From contig CAILWV010000016.1 of assembly GCA_903838055.1 (NCBI GenBank), positions 1 to 64,000 of the forward strand: a stretch of DNA of 64,000 nucleotides, written 5' to 3'. This document shows positions 17,779 to 25,932 of this stretch, in pieces. The DNA is from an uncultured Bacteroidota bacterium. GTDB taxonomy: Bacteria; Bacteroidota; Bacteroidia; Flavobacteriales; Flavobacteriaceae. A model generated the notes under the pieces. It was not told where the DNA came from and did not search any database. It saw only the letters and a list, made by a program, of their open reading frames with translations. Position 1 is the stretch's first letter; each line of letters starts with the position of its first letter. Both the position numbers and the translations under genes were made by a program.

Positions 17779-18351
17779 ATGAAAAAAACAATCTTAATAT
17801 TACTATTAGTAACTGTAAACCAATTTGGATTTTCGCAAGAAAAACAAAAGGCAAGTGTTGAAAAATCAATTTTCGGAATTCAAACGGGAATATTAGGCAT
17901 TTGGGTTAATAATGAATCACGCATTTCAAATGAAATAGCATTGAGAAGCGAAATAGGATACAGTGTTGGCCTTTTTGGTGGTGATTTTTATCCTAAAACA
18001 GGTTATTTAATGGTTCCAGCTATTAGAGTAGAACCAAGATGGTATTACAATTTAGATAAAAGAGAATCAAAATCGAGAAAAACAAACCAAAATAGCGGAA
18101 ATTTCTTAACGCTACAAACCACATTTTATCCTAATGTTTTGATAGTATCAAATTATGAAAACGTGAAAATTATAAATCAAATTTCCTTTATTCCAACTTG
18201 GGGTATTAAAAGAACTGTCGGAAACCACTTTACCTATGAAACCGGAATAGGGCTTGGACACACGCATTATTTTGCTAAAAACTCCGGATATGAAAAAGAC
18301 AATAGCAGTGCGGCTTTAAATTTACATTTACGAATTGGCTACAGTTTTTAA
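17779..18351 (+). CDS. Hypothetical outer-membrane beta-barrel-like protein
   Basis: A 190-residue protein with a cleavable signal peptide (KKTILILLLVTVNQFGFSQ), alternating aromatic/hydrophobic strands (IFGIQTGILGIWV, EIALRSEIGYSVGLF, HFTYETGIGLGHTHYF) and a C-terminal aromatic residue (HLRIGYSF), which fits a small barrel of the outer membrane. It follows the lipoprotein gene by 5 nt. A role as partner of that lipoprotein or of the PnuC-like transporter is only suggested by position. Confidence 0.65.
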   Translation: MKKTILILLLVTVNQFGFSQEKQKASVEKSIFGIQTGILGIWVNNESRISNEIALRSEIGYSVGLFGGDFYPKTGYLMVPAIRVEPRWYYNLDKRESKSRKTNQNSGNFLTLQTTFYPNVLIVSNYENVKIINQISFIPTWGIKRTVGNHFTYETGIGLGHTHYFAKNSGYEKDNSSAALNLHLRIGYSF

Positions 18352-18377
18352 ATAAAATACACGGCTTAAAAAATCTA

Positions 18378-19403
18378 TTAATTAAGCTTTCTAGTAGATT
18401 CGCGTTGGCGCAACTCGGTTTTAATTACTATTGTTCTGTGGGTATAGTTTTCTTCTTTACTTTCTAGTTTTTCAATTAACATTTTAGTCGCCTCTGCTCC
18501 TATTTCAGGACCATGCTGACTTACAGTAGACAAACTTGGAGTCAATCTTCTTGACCAAACCCCATCAGCAAAACCAATAACACAATACTCTTTTGGAATT
18601 TTCAATCCTTTTTTTATTCCCATTTTCATTGCAATACTTGAGGTATGTTCGTCTAAAGCAAATACGCCATCAAACGAATTAGTATCAAAAAAATGTTTTA
18701 TTTTATCATCAAATTCCTCTACATTGTCTGTCAGTAGGATTAAATCTTCGTTTACCTTCAAACCTTTTTGTTCAAAAGCCTTATAAAACCCTTTAGTTCT
18801 AAGACTAGAAACACTCAATTGATTAATTGTAGAAAACAATGCTATATTTTTACAACCGGAATCAATTAAATGATTAGTTGCATTAATGGCGCTATCATAA
18901 TCGTCAACAATTACTTTATCGCAATTTATCTCATCGGCAACTCTATCAAACATTACAATTGGAGTTCCTTCATTAATGATAGATTTAAAATGATCAAATT
19001 TTTGAGCTTTTTGGGCTTCTTTAGAAATCGACAAAAGAAAACCATCAATTGTACCGTTACTCAACATCTCCAACGCGCTAATTTCTTTTTCTAAAGATTC
19101 GTTACTTATACAAGTAATAACTTTATATCCCTTTTCATCTGCTACTTTCTCAATACCTTTAAAAACTTTTGCAAAAAAAGGATTCAATATATTAGGAATG
19201 ATTACGCCAATAGTTCTAGTAGATCTATTTTTTAAATTTAAACCAATTATATTCGGTTTATAATTTTTTAATTTAGCATATTCTTGTACCCTAATTTTAG
19301 TAGGATCACTAATTTCCGGACTATCGTTCAATGCTTTTGAAACGGTAGAAACAGAAACACCCAACTCCTTTGCAATCTGTTTTAATGTAGCTTTCGATTT
19401 CAT
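18378..19403 (-). CDS. LacI-family transcriptional regulator
   Basis: A 341-residue regulator. The N-terminal LacI helix-turn-helix is clear (LKQIAKELGVSVSTVSKALN) with the hinge at about 50-60. A type 1 periplasmic-binding-protein-like ligand domain follows (TIGVIIPNILNPFFAKVFKGI, GTPIVMFDRV, DGVFALDEHT, IGFADGVWS). No sugar transport or utilisation gene lies beside it, so its ligand and targets cannot be inferred from context. A copy of the dispersed element lies between its start and the rplM promoter. Confidence 0.93.
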   Translation of the reverse strand: MKSKATLKQIAKELGVSVSTVSKALNDSPEISDPTKIRVQEYAKLKNYKPNIIGLNLKNRSTRTIGVIIPNILNPFFAKVFKGIEKVADEKGYKVITCISNESLEKEISALEMLSNGTIDGFLLSISKEAQKAQKFDHFKSIINEGTPIVMFDRVADEINCDKVIVDDYDSAINATNHLIDSGCKNIALFSTINQLSVSSLRTKGFYKAFEQKGLKVNEDLILLTDNVEEFDDKIKHFFDTNSFDGVFALDEHTSSIAMKMGIKKGLKIPKEYCVIGFADGVWSRRLTPSLSTVSQHGPEIGAEATKMLIEKLESKEENYTHRTIVIKTELRQRESTRKLN

Positions 19404-19452
19404 TTTAAAAATAAATTTAGGATTTGAAAATAAGATGTAAAAATAGGAAAAA

Positions 19453-19555
19453 AATAATTAGAAGCGAAGCATTTGGGCATTATTTACAAACCATTTTCCT
19501 GCTTTCGCTTCTAGTCTTCCACTTCGTTCCAGAGCTAACCGCTCTATCAGGGCTA
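19453..19555 (-). repeat. Dispersed structured element, copy A
   Basis: A 103-nt element read on the minus strand. The 5' block is TAGCCCTGAT, then a GAGC/GCTC hairpin, the middle block GAAAGCAGGAA and the 3' block TTCGCTTCTAATTATT. Copies B (22888-23004) and C (36490-36595) share these three blocks, while the sequence between differs. CCTG of the 5' block can pair with CAGG of the middle block. It lies 49 nt upstream of the lacI-type gene, in the same orientation. Confidence 0.8.
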
Positions 19556-19620
19556 CACAGAAAATTACTTAATTTTTGTATTTATCTATAATTCAACCTA
19601 AAAGAAAAACGGAAACCTAT

Positions 19621-19650
19621 TTGCATATATAATAAATAATTGTACTTTTG
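19621..19650 (+). promoter_or_regulatory. Promoter of rplM-rpsI
   Basis: TTG (19621-19623), a 19-nt spacer and TACTTTTG (19643-19650) match the Bacteroidota consensus closely. The transcript would start near 19657 and carry a leader of about 36 nt; CTCCC and GGGAA just after the box can form a small hairpin. Confidence 0.82.
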
Positions 19651-19693
19651 CACTCCCGTAATTGGGAATGGAATGTTTAATTAAAATAAAATT

Positions 19694-20149
19694 ATGGACG
19701 CATTAAGCTACAAAACAGTTTCTGCAAACAAAGCCACCGCTAGTAAACAGTGGATTGTTGTAGACGCTGAAGGTCATAACTTAGGTCGTTTTGCTTCAAA
19801 AGTTGCGATGCTTTTAAGAGGTAAATACAAGCCAAGTTATTCCCCACACGTTGACTGTGGAGATAACGTAATTGTTATCAACTCAGAGAAAATTAATTTA
19901 ACTGGAAACAAACTTGACGAAAAAACTTACATTCGTCACACAGGTTATCCAGGAGGACAAAGAAGTTTAACTGCTAAAGTAATGCAACAAAAAAACCCTG
20001 CATTATTAGTAGAAAAAGCTGTAAAAGGAATGTTGCCTAAAAACAAATTAGGAGCACAATTATTCCGTAATTTAGATGTAAATGTTGGTACTGAGCACAA
20101 ACATGGAGCTCAACAGCCAAAAACCGTTAACCTTAACGACTTAAAGTAA
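19694..20149 (+). CDS. rplM: 50S ribosomal protein L13
   Basis: A 151-residue large-subunit protein. It has the usual L13 features: WIVVDAEGHNLGRFASKVA, LLRGKYKPSYSPHVDCGD, INSEKINLTGNKL, YIRHTGYPGG and KGMLPKNKLG. It forms the conserved rplM-rpsI pair; its TAA overlaps the next ATG by one base (TAATG), giving translational coupling. Strong promoter upstream. Confidence 0.98.
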   Translation: MDALSYKTVSANKATASKQWIVVDAEGHNLGRFASKVAMLLRGKYKPSYSPHVDCGDNVIVINSEKINLTGNKLDEKTYIRHTGYPGGQRSLTAKVMQQKNPALLVEKAVKGMLPKNKLGAQLFRNLDVNVGTEHKHGAQQPKTVNLNDLK

Positions 20150-20535
20150 TGGGAGTTATTCACAAAATCGGTAGAAGAAAATGTGCAGTTGCACGTGTTT
20201 ATGTTCAAGAAGGAACAGGTAAAATTACCGTAAACAAAAAAGAATTTGCAACTTACTTCCCAACAGCAACTTTACAGTACAAAGTTTTACAACCAATGTC
20301 AATGACAGAAAATGTAAACAACTATGATGTAAAAGTTAATGTATACGGTGGTGGTTCAACAGGACAAGCAGAAGCTGTGAGAATGGCTTTAGCAAGAGTA
20401 ATGTGTGAAGTTGGCGAAGGAAACAGAGCTATCTTAAAACCAGAAGGATTACTTACAAGAGATCCAAGAATGGTAGAACGTAAAAAATTCGGTCAGAAAA
20501 AAGCACGTAAGAGATTCCAATTCTCGAAACGTTAA
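20149..20535 (+). CDS. rpsI: 30S ribosomal protein S9
   Basis: A 128-residue small-subunit protein whose C-terminal tail reaches the P-site tRNA. IGRRKCAVARVYVQEGTG, VYGGGSTGQAEAVRMALAR and the basic C terminus KKFGQKKARKRFQFSKR are diagnostic. It shares one base with the rplM stop codon and is followed by a hairpin with a T-run overlapping its stop codon. Confidence 0.98.
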   Translation: MGVIHKIGRRKCAVARVYVQEGTGKITVNKKEFATYFPTATLQYKVLQPMSMTENVNNYDVKVNVYGGGSTGQAEAVRMALARVMCEVGEGNRAILKPEGLLTRDPRMVERKKFGQKKARKRFQFSKR

Positions 20536-20559
20536 TATTCTTTTATCAGAATATTTTTT
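20534..20559 (+). terminator. Terminator after rpsI
   Basis: An 8-bp stem AATATTCT / AGAATATT with a 6-nt loop is followed by TTTT, starting at the end of the rpsI stop codon. It may be only partial if rpsB is read from the same promoter. Confidence 0.65.
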
Positions 20560-20602
20560 CAGATACATTTTTACAATTAAAATTAAATTTAAAACAAAGT
20601 TG

Positions 20603-20726
20603 TCGATATTCCTTAGTAAAAGGGAATTAGTTTAGCATCGAAATGTAGTCCAAAGTCTTAAAGACGAAAGTCATAAAGCGAAAAAGGTGACGCATTGCTA
20701 TAACACGGAACGTAAACTATTACACA
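20603..20726 (+). promoter_or_regulatory. Candidate structured leader of rpsB
   Basis: This stretch between the rpsI terminator and rpsB is less AT-rich than its surroundings and shows nested pairings: TCGAT (20603-20607) with ATCGA (20637-20641), ATTCC with GGAAT inside it, a GAC-GAAA-GTC tetraloop hairpin (20663-20672) and GCG/CGC (20678-20693). Autoregulatory leaders of ribosomal protein operons are common, so an S2 leader is plausible, but no match to a known RNA family was made. Confidence 0.35.
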
Positions 20727-21560
20727 ATGGCAAACAAAATTGACGTTAAAGAATTATTAGAAGCGGGTGTTCACTTTGGACACATGACTCGCAAATGGGA
20801 CCCAAACATGGCTCCTTACATTTATATGGAACGTAATGGTATTCACATCATTAATCTATATAAAACTGCTGCAAAAATTGAAGAAGCTGGTGAAGCTATG
20901 AAAAAAATTGCAGCATCTGGTAGAAAAATACTTTTCGTAGCTACCAAAAAACAAGCAAAAGATATTGTTTCAGAAAAAGCATTAGCTTGTAACATGCCTT
21001 ACATCACTGAAAGATGGCCTGGAGGTATGTTAACAAACTTCGTTACTATTCGTAAAGCTGTTAAAAAAATGGCTACTATTGATAGAATGAAAAAAGATGG
21101 TACTTTCATGACGCTTTCTAAAAAAGAAAGACTTCAAGTAGATCGTCTTCGTGCTAAGCTTGAGAAAAACTTAGGTTCAATCTCTGACATGTCTAGATTA
21201 CCTGCTGCATTATTTGTAGTAGATATCAAAGCTGAACACATCGCAATAAAAGAAGCACAAAAATTAAACATTCCAGTTATCGCAATGGTTGATACTAACT
21301 CTGATCCTCGTGAAGTAGATTATGTTATCCCTGCAAATGATGATGCTTCTAAATCAATTGATAAAATTTTAACTTTAGTTACTGACGCAATAAAAGACGG
21401 ATTAGCTAACAGAACTTCTGAAAAAGACGGAGAAGATGCTCCTGAAGCTGAAGTTGCTGATGCTACAGAAGTTGCTGCTATTGTAGAAGAAGCTGTAGTT
21501 GCTGAAGAAGTTGCTGTTGTTGAGACACCAGCTGCTGAAGAAACTAAAACTGAAGAATAA
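20727..21560 (+). CDS. rpsB: 30S ribosomal protein S2
   Basis: A 277-residue small-subunit protein. The core has the usual S2 sequence: LLEAGVHFGHMTRKWDPNM, ILFVATKKQAKDIV, ITERWPGGMLTNF, VVDIKAEHIAIKEA and MVDTNSDPREVDYVIP. A C-terminal extension of about 45 residues, rich in Ala, Val and Glu, follows the core, as in other Bacteroidota. It pairs with tsf, the usual order, but 143 nt of repeat-like DNA separates them. Confidence 0.98.
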   Translation: MANKIDVKELLEAGVHFGHMTRKWDPNMAPYIYMERNGIHIINLYKTAAKIEEAGEAMKKIAASGRKILFVATKKQAKDIVSEKALACNMPYITERWPGGMLTNFVTIRKAVKKMATIDRMKKDGTFMTLSKKERLQVDRLRAKLEKNLGSISDMSRLPAALFVVDIKAEHIAIKEAQKLNIPVIAMVDTNSDPREVDYVIPANDDASKSIDKILTLVTDAIKDGLANRTSEKDGEDAPEAEVADATEVAAIVEEAVVAEEVAVVETPAAEETKTEE

Positions 21561-21569
21561 ATAAAACCT

Positions 21570-21668
21570 AAATTCCAAATTTATAAATTCCAAATTCCAA
21601 GAAAAATAATTAACTTAATGTTGATGATTTTTTAAAATTGAAATTTGGGATTTAAAGATTGGAATTTT
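21570..21668 (+). repeat. Imperfect inverted repeat between rpsB and tsf
   Basis: The left side (21570-21601) is a run of AAATTCCAAATT-type units. The right side (21637-21668) is largely its inverse complement (ATTGAAATTTGGGATTTAAA and GATTGGAATTTT). Together they could form a long imperfect hairpin between two essential genes of one operon. The repeated AATTCCAA units look like a low-complexity dispersed repeat rather than a typical terminator. Confidence 0.6.
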
Positions 21669-21703
21669 TACTTTTAAATTTTTAATCTTAAAATAAAAAC
21701 AAA

Positions 21704-22528
21704 ATGGCAACAATTACTGCTGCAGACGTAAATAAATTAAGAACTATAACAGGTGCAGGTATGATGGACTGCAAAAAAGCATTAGTAGAAGCTGATGGAG
21801 ATTTTGATTTAGCAATTGAAAACCTTAGAAAAAAAGGTCAAAAAGTTGCTGCTAACAGATCGGACAGAGAATCTACTGAAGGTGCTGCTATTGCAGTTGT
21901 AAATGCTGACAAAACTTCTGGTGTTGTTATCACATTAAATTGCGAAACTGACTTCGTTGGAAAAAATGAAGGTTTCGTAAAATTAGCTACTGAATTAGCT
22001 AACCAAGCATTAAACTATGCTACTAAAGAAGAATTTTTAGCTTCTGATTTCCACGGAATCACAGTTGCTGATAAATTAATTGAACAAACTGGTGTTATTG
22101 GAGAAAAAATTGAAGTAGCTTCTTTCGCAAGATTGAATGGTGCTTTTGTTGGATCTTACATTCACGCTGGAAACAAAATTGCTACTCTAGTTGCTCTTTC
22201 TGCTAGCGTTGACGGAGCTGAAGAAGCTTCAAGAAACGTTGCAATGCAAGCTGCTGCTATGAACCCAATTGCTTTAAACGAAGCTGGTGTTGATGCTTCA
22301 ATCATTGAAAAAGAAATTGAAATCGCTAAAGACCAATTACGTCAAGAAGGAAAACCAGAGGCAATGTTAGACAATATCGCTAAAGGTAAAATCCAACGTT
22401 TTTACAAAGACAATACTTTAGTTAACCAAGATTACATTAAAGACGGTTCAATGAGCGTTGCAGCTTATGTGAAATCTGTTGATGGTGGCTTAACTGTTAC
22501 TGGATTTAGTAGAGTTGCTTTAGGATAA
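21704..22528 (+). CDS. tsf: Translation elongation factor Ts
   Basis: A 274-residue guanine nucleotide exchange factor for EF-Tu. The N-terminal UBA-like domain is standard (VNKLRTITGAGMMDCKKAL, EADGDFDLAIENLRKKG), followed by the core with GVVITLNCETDFVGKNEGF and SYIHAGNKIATLVAL. It has the length and domain order usual for the phylum. It ends at a strong terminator and probably forms a unit with rpsB. Confidence 0.98.
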   Translation: MATITAADVNKLRTITGAGMMDCKKALVEADGDFDLAIENLRKKGQKVAANRSDRESTEGAAIAVVNADKTSGVVITLNCETDFVGKNEGFVKLATELANQALNYATKEEFLASDFHGITVADKLIEQTGVIGEKIEVASFARLNGAFVGSYIHAGNKIATLVALSASVDGAEEASRNVAMQAAAMNPIALNEAGVDASIIEKEIEIAKDQLRQEGKPEAMLDNIAKGKIQRFYKDNTLVNQDYIKDGSMSVAAYVKSVDGGLTVTGFSRVALG

Positions 22529-22551
22529 TTCTAATTTTCAATAAATATAGT

Positions 22552-22583
22552 AACCTCGTTTCTTAATTGAAACGAGGTTTTTT
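22552..22583 (+). terminator. Terminator of rpsB-tsf
   Basis: A perfect 11-bp stem (AACCTCGTTTC / GAAACGAGGTT) with a 6-nt loop and a T-run, 23 nt past the tsf stop. Confidence 0.92.
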
Positions 22584-22682
22584 GTTGGTTTCAAGAGGCA
22601 AATTTGATAAATTGACTTTGCTTTTTACAAACACTGGAACACACTCAGATTTGTTTTAATGTAAAATAGAGTTTAATAAAAT

Positions 22683-22709
22683 AAGGATATCGAGAGGTGT
22701 CCTTTTTTT
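22683..22709 (+). terminator. Second terminator-like hairpin in the tsf downstream region
   Basis: AAGGATA and TGTCCTT (one G-T pair) enclose an 8-nt loop and are followed by seven T residues. The 100 nt before it hold no gene that I can see, so either it backs up the tsf terminator or it ends a small unannotated transcript. Confidence 0.5.
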
Positions 22710-22778
22710 GTTATGAGGTTAAGAGATTCCTTCTTTGTTGAAAGGATAACTTGTTAGGAAAGTGACTACTCTTTTTAA

Positions 22779-22817
22779 CCACCCCGCCCTTCGGGCACCC
22801 CTCCAGTGGAGGGGAAT
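22779..22817 (+). repeat. GC-rich double-hairpin element
   Basis: Two hairpins in 39 nt: GCCC-TTCG-GGC and CCCCTCC-AGT-GGAGGGG. The base composition is strikingly GC-rich in an otherwise AT-rich gap, which suggests a REP-like palindromic element. I recall similar CCACCCCG/CCCCTCC elements in flavobacterial intergenic regions; there is only one copy in this window. The rest of the 479-nt gap between tsf and the M3 peptidase holds terminators and the element at 22888, with no gene visible. Confidence 0.55.
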
Positions 22818-22887
22818 GATATGCTAATTAAGATTTGTGTAAAAAAATGGTTGTTACTATTTTTTTTTAAAAAAGACACAACCTAAC

Positions 22888-23004
22888 TAGCCCCGATAGC
22901 AATGAAAATGCAAAATGCTTCCCGTGTTGGGAAGCATTTTGTATTGTAATGGAAAGCGGGAAAGACGTTTACTAAAATGCGCAAGCCATTCGCTGCAAAT
23001 AATT
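22888..23004 (+). repeat. Dispersed structured element, copy B
   Basis: A 117-nt copy with 5' block TAGCCCCGAT, middle block GAAAGCGGGAA and 3' block TTCGCTGCAAATAATT. Between the first two lies a perfect 13-bp hairpin (CAAAATGCTTCCC, 22911-22923, with its inverse at 22929-22941). CCCG of the 5' block pairs with CGGG of the middle block, whereas copies A and C have CCTG with CAGG. It ends 4 nt before the stop codon of the convergent M3 peptidase gene, so its hairpin may also serve as that gene's terminator. Confidence 0.8.
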
Positions 23005-23007
23005 AGA

Positions 23008-25122
23008 TTATTTTACCAATGGAAATCCTTTGGAGCGCATAAGTGCATCTACTTTAGCATCTCTACCACGGAAGGAACGGAAGGCATCTCCTTGATCTGT
23101 GGTGTTTCCAGAACTAAAAACGAATTTTAATAAACGTTTAGCAACTTCTTTATCGTAAGGTCCTTTTGCTTCTGTGAAGGCTTCATAAGCATCTGCACAA
23201 ATTACATCTGCCCATAAATAACTGTAATACCCAGCAGAATATTCGTCGCTAGAAAAAATATGTCCAAATTGCGGTATACGATGGCGCATTACTATTTCAG
23301 ACGGCATATTTAACTCGGACAAGGTTGTGCTTTCAAAAGCATCTGGATTGATGGTTTTAGTTCCTTCCATGTGTAATTTCATATCGATTAAAGCACTTGA
23401 AATTAACTCTACCGTATTGAAACCTGCATTGAAATGGGCTGCTTTTTCTATTTTATCCAACAAGTCTTGCGGCATTGGTTGATTGGTTTTATAGTGAAGC
23501 GCATAGTTTTTTAATACTTCGGGAGTAGAAAGCCAGTTTTCTAGTAGTTGAGATGGAAATTCAACATAATCTCTAGCTACATTAGTTCCCGCTAGTGTTG
23601 GATAATTTACGTTAGAACATAATCCGTGAAGGGCATGTCCAAATTCGTGGAATAAAGTGCTGGCATCATCCCATGAAATAAGTACGGGTTCCCCTGGTGC
23701 ACCTTTAATAAAATTGGCATTATTGGAAACAATAGTTGGTACTTCACCATTGAAATTTTCTTGGGTGCGGTATTCATTCATCCAAGCACCTGATCGTTTT
23801 CCTTTGCGAGCATATGGGTCAAAATACCAAAGACCAACATTTTTCCCGGTAGTTTTATTAATCACATGGTACACAGTAACGTCTTCTTGGTAGACAGGCA
23901 CATCTGTAACTTTTACAAATTTTAGATCGAATAATTCCCCAGCAACCCAAAACATTCCTTCTCGCAATTTATCTAATTGCAGATATTGTTTTACTTGGTT
24001 TTGATCTAGATCATACTTTTCTTTTCTAACTTTTTCAGCATAATATCGATAATCCCAAGGTTGAATCTTAAAGTTCCCACCTTCGGCATCTACTATTTTT
24101 TGCATATCGGCAACCTCAACCTTAACTTGTGCCACTGCAGGTTTCCAAATATCCATCATTAATTTCATAGCATTTGTGGGATCTTTTGCCATGGTATTAG
24201 ACAATTTCCAATGCGCATGGGAAGCAAATCCCATTAATTTAGAACGTTGGGCACGAAGAATAAGAATTTGAGTAATTAATGCGTTGTTGTCTTGTGCATT
24301 TCCATTATCGCCACGATTCACAAACATACGCCATACTTTTTCTCGCAATTCTCTATTGGTAGAATATGTAAGAAATGGTTCTACCGAGGAACGAGTGTTA
24401 GCAACAGCTCCCAAACTGGAAAGTTTATGTTCTTTAGCACTTGCAGAAGCTGCATTTTTTAATTCAGTTGTTAATCCTGTAAGATCAGCTTCGGAAGTCA
24501 ATTCAACATATTGGTTGTTCTCTTCCGAAAGTAAATTCTGACTAAACTTAGTATATAATCCTGCAAGTTGCTGATTTACTTGACTTACTTTTGCCTTGGT
24601 TTCAGCGTTTAATTTTGCTCCAGCATAAACAAAGTTATCATAAACTACTTTTATCAATCGTTGTTGTTCTTTAGTTAATTTTGTTTTGTCTTTCGAATTA
24701 TATACAGCTTGAATTCGTGCAAACAACTTCGTATTTTGATTGATTTTATCAGAAATCTCGGCTAATTTTGGTTCCATTTCGGCTTCAACGGGCTCGAATT
24801 CGGGACTGTTCTTATTAGAACTATAAATTCCGTAAACAGCATAAACTCTATTAAGTTTTTTTCCTGTTTTTTCAAGAGCCGCAATAGTATTTAAAAACGT
24901 TGTTGGCTTTTTATTATTGGCAATAGCATTTACCTCATCCAACTTTTCTTTCATAGCAAACTCTAAAGCTGGTTTTAAATCGGAGATTTTGTACAGATTA
25001 AAAGCGGGAACTCCGCCATAATTGCCTGCCCAATCTTTTAAAAGGGGATTCTCTTTACTGTTTTGTGCATTCATAGTTAGTACTGTAGAAGTAATCAAAA
25101 TAGAAGTTATTATTTTTTTCAT
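23008..25122 (-). CDS. M3-family zinc metallopeptidase (peptidyl-dipeptidase/oligopeptidase type)
   Basis: A 704-residue secreted zinc peptidase. It begins with a signal peptide (KKIITSILITSTVLTMNAQ), so it is periplasmic. The zinc motif is HEFGHALHGL near residue 495, with the third ligand E in DYVEFPSQLLENW. Further family motifs are WYFDPYARKGKRSGAWM and the C-terminal YYSYLWADVICADAYEAF. Relatives (Dcp, OpdA) cut short peptides, Dcp taking dipeptides off the C terminus. Single gene; a TATATTTG box at 25149-25142 lies 20 nt upstream of the start. Confidence 0.95.
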   Translation of the reverse strand: MKKIITSILITSTVLTMNAQNSKENPLLKDWAGNYGGVPAFNLYKISDLKPALEFAMKEKLDEVNAIANNKKPTTFLNTIAALEKTGKKLNRVYAVYGIYSSNKNSPEFEPVEAEMEPKLAEISDKINQNTKLFARIQAVYNSKDKTKLTKEQQRLIKVVYDNFVYAGAKLNAETKAKVSQVNQQLAGLYTKFSQNLLSEENNQYVELTSEADLTGLTTELKNAASASAKEHKLSSLGAVANTRSSVEPFLTYSTNRELREKVWRMFVNRGDNGNAQDNNALITQILILRAQRSKLMGFASHAHWKLSNTMAKDPTNAMKLMMDIWKPAVAQVKVEVADMQKIVDAEGGNFKIQPWDYRYYAEKVRKEKYDLDQNQVKQYLQLDKLREGMFWVAGELFDLKFVKVTDVPVYQEDVTVYHVINKTTGKNVGLWYFDPYARKGKRSGAWMNEYRTQENFNGEVPTIVSNNANFIKGAPGEPVLISWDDASTLFHEFGHALHGLCSNVNYPTLAGTNVARDYVEFPSQLLENWLSTPEVLKNYALHYKTNQPMPQDLLDKIEKAAHFNAGFNTVELISSALIDMKLHMEGTKTINPDAFESTTLSELNMPSEIVMRHRIPQFGHIFSSDEYSAGYYSYLWADVICADAYEAFTEAKGPYDKEVAKRLLKFVFSSGNTTDQGDAFRSFRGRDAKVDALMRSKGFPLVK

Positions 25123-25141
25123 AGGTTAATTCGTTTGAAAA

Positions 25142-25149
25142 CAAATATA
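25142..25149 (-). promoter_or_regulatory. Candidate -7 box for the M3 peptidase gene
   Basis: The minus strand reads TATATTTG, matching TAnnTTTG, ending 19 nt before the start codon. No TTG at the expected -33 position. Confidence 0.45.
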
Positions 25150-25252
25150 AGGAAAAGTTTTGGTTTGAATAGTTGGGTTCGGGGTTTTGGATATTGGGTT
25201 TTAGTTAACTAGTCTATTTCAAATTGGGAAAGAGGGTTGAAAATAAATTTTA

Positions 25253-25260
25253 TATCTTTG
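25253..25260 (+). promoter_or_regulatory. Candidate -7 box for the queuosine-precursor transporter gene
   Basis: TATCTTTG matches TAnnTTTG and ends 24 nt before the ATG. The nearest upstream TTG leaves a spacer of only 13 nt, so the -33 half is not convincing. Confidence 0.45.
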
Positions 25261-25284
25261 AAAATTAGGTATAATTTAGAGTAA

Positions 25285-25932
25285 ATGTTTCAAAATAAAA
25301 AAGACATCGTTTATATAATTCTCGCGGGGATTTTCATAACAAATGCTATTGTTGCAGAATTAATTGGCGGAAAATTAATTAATGTATTTGGAGTTCCAAT
25401 GAGTGTGGGCATTTTGCCTTGGCCAATTGTTTTTGTAACCACAGATTTAATAAATGAGTATTTTGGAGAGAAAGGCGTAAGAAAATTATCCCTAATAACT
25501 GCAAGTTTGATTGCTTATACTTTTGTAATATTATTTATTGCCATGCAAATTCCTGCCATGCATGGAGATAAATTGGTTACCGACAATCAATTTAATGGAG
25601 TTTTTGGGCAAAGCATGTGGATTATTGTTGGAAGTATCACTGCTTTTATGGTTTCGCAATTAATTGATGTTTCTATTTTTCACTTTGTTAAAAATAAAAC
25701 TGGAGGTAAAATGATTTGGTTGCGAAGTACAGGATCAACTTTAATATCTCAATTATTTGATAGTTTTATTGTGCTTGGAATTGCTTTTTGGATGACCGGA
25801 AAAATGTCAACCCAAGTTTTTATTGCTTCAGCAATAACTGGTTATTTAGTTAAAATGATTATTGCTATTTTGTTAACTCCTCTAATTTATTTAGGCCATT
25901 CTCTTATTGAAAAATACATTCATGGAAAATAA
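25285..25932 (+). CDS. Queuosine precursor transporter (YhhQ/VUT family)
   Basis: A 215-residue inner-membrane protein of the DUF165/VUT family, whose studied member YhhQ imports the queuosine precursors preQ0 and preQ1. It has six hydrophobic helices and the family motifs ELIGGKLI, WPIVFVTTDLINEYFGEKG, QLIDVSIFHFVKNKTGG and STLISQLFDSFIVLGIAFW. It overlaps the next gene by 11 nt and both share the upstream TATCTTTG box. The window also encodes queG (38 kb), the last queuosine biosynthesis enzyme, which fits salvage of a precursor. Confidence 0.9.
   Translation: MFQNKKDIVYIILAGIFITNAIVAELIGGKLINVFGVPMSVGILPWPIVFVTTDLINEYFGEKGVRKLSLITASLIAYTFVILFIAMQIPAMHGDKLVTDNQFNGVFGQSMWIIVGSITAFMVSQLIDVSIFHFVKNKTGGKMIWLRSTGSTLISQLFDSFIVLGIAFWMTGKMSTQVFIASAITGYLVKMIIAILLTPLIYLGHSLIEKYIHGK

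Noticed and set aside
22915..23130. 71-codon frame starting in the perfect hairpin before the M3 peptidase end
   Set aside because: Overlaps the dispersed element and the antisense of the peptidase C terminus.
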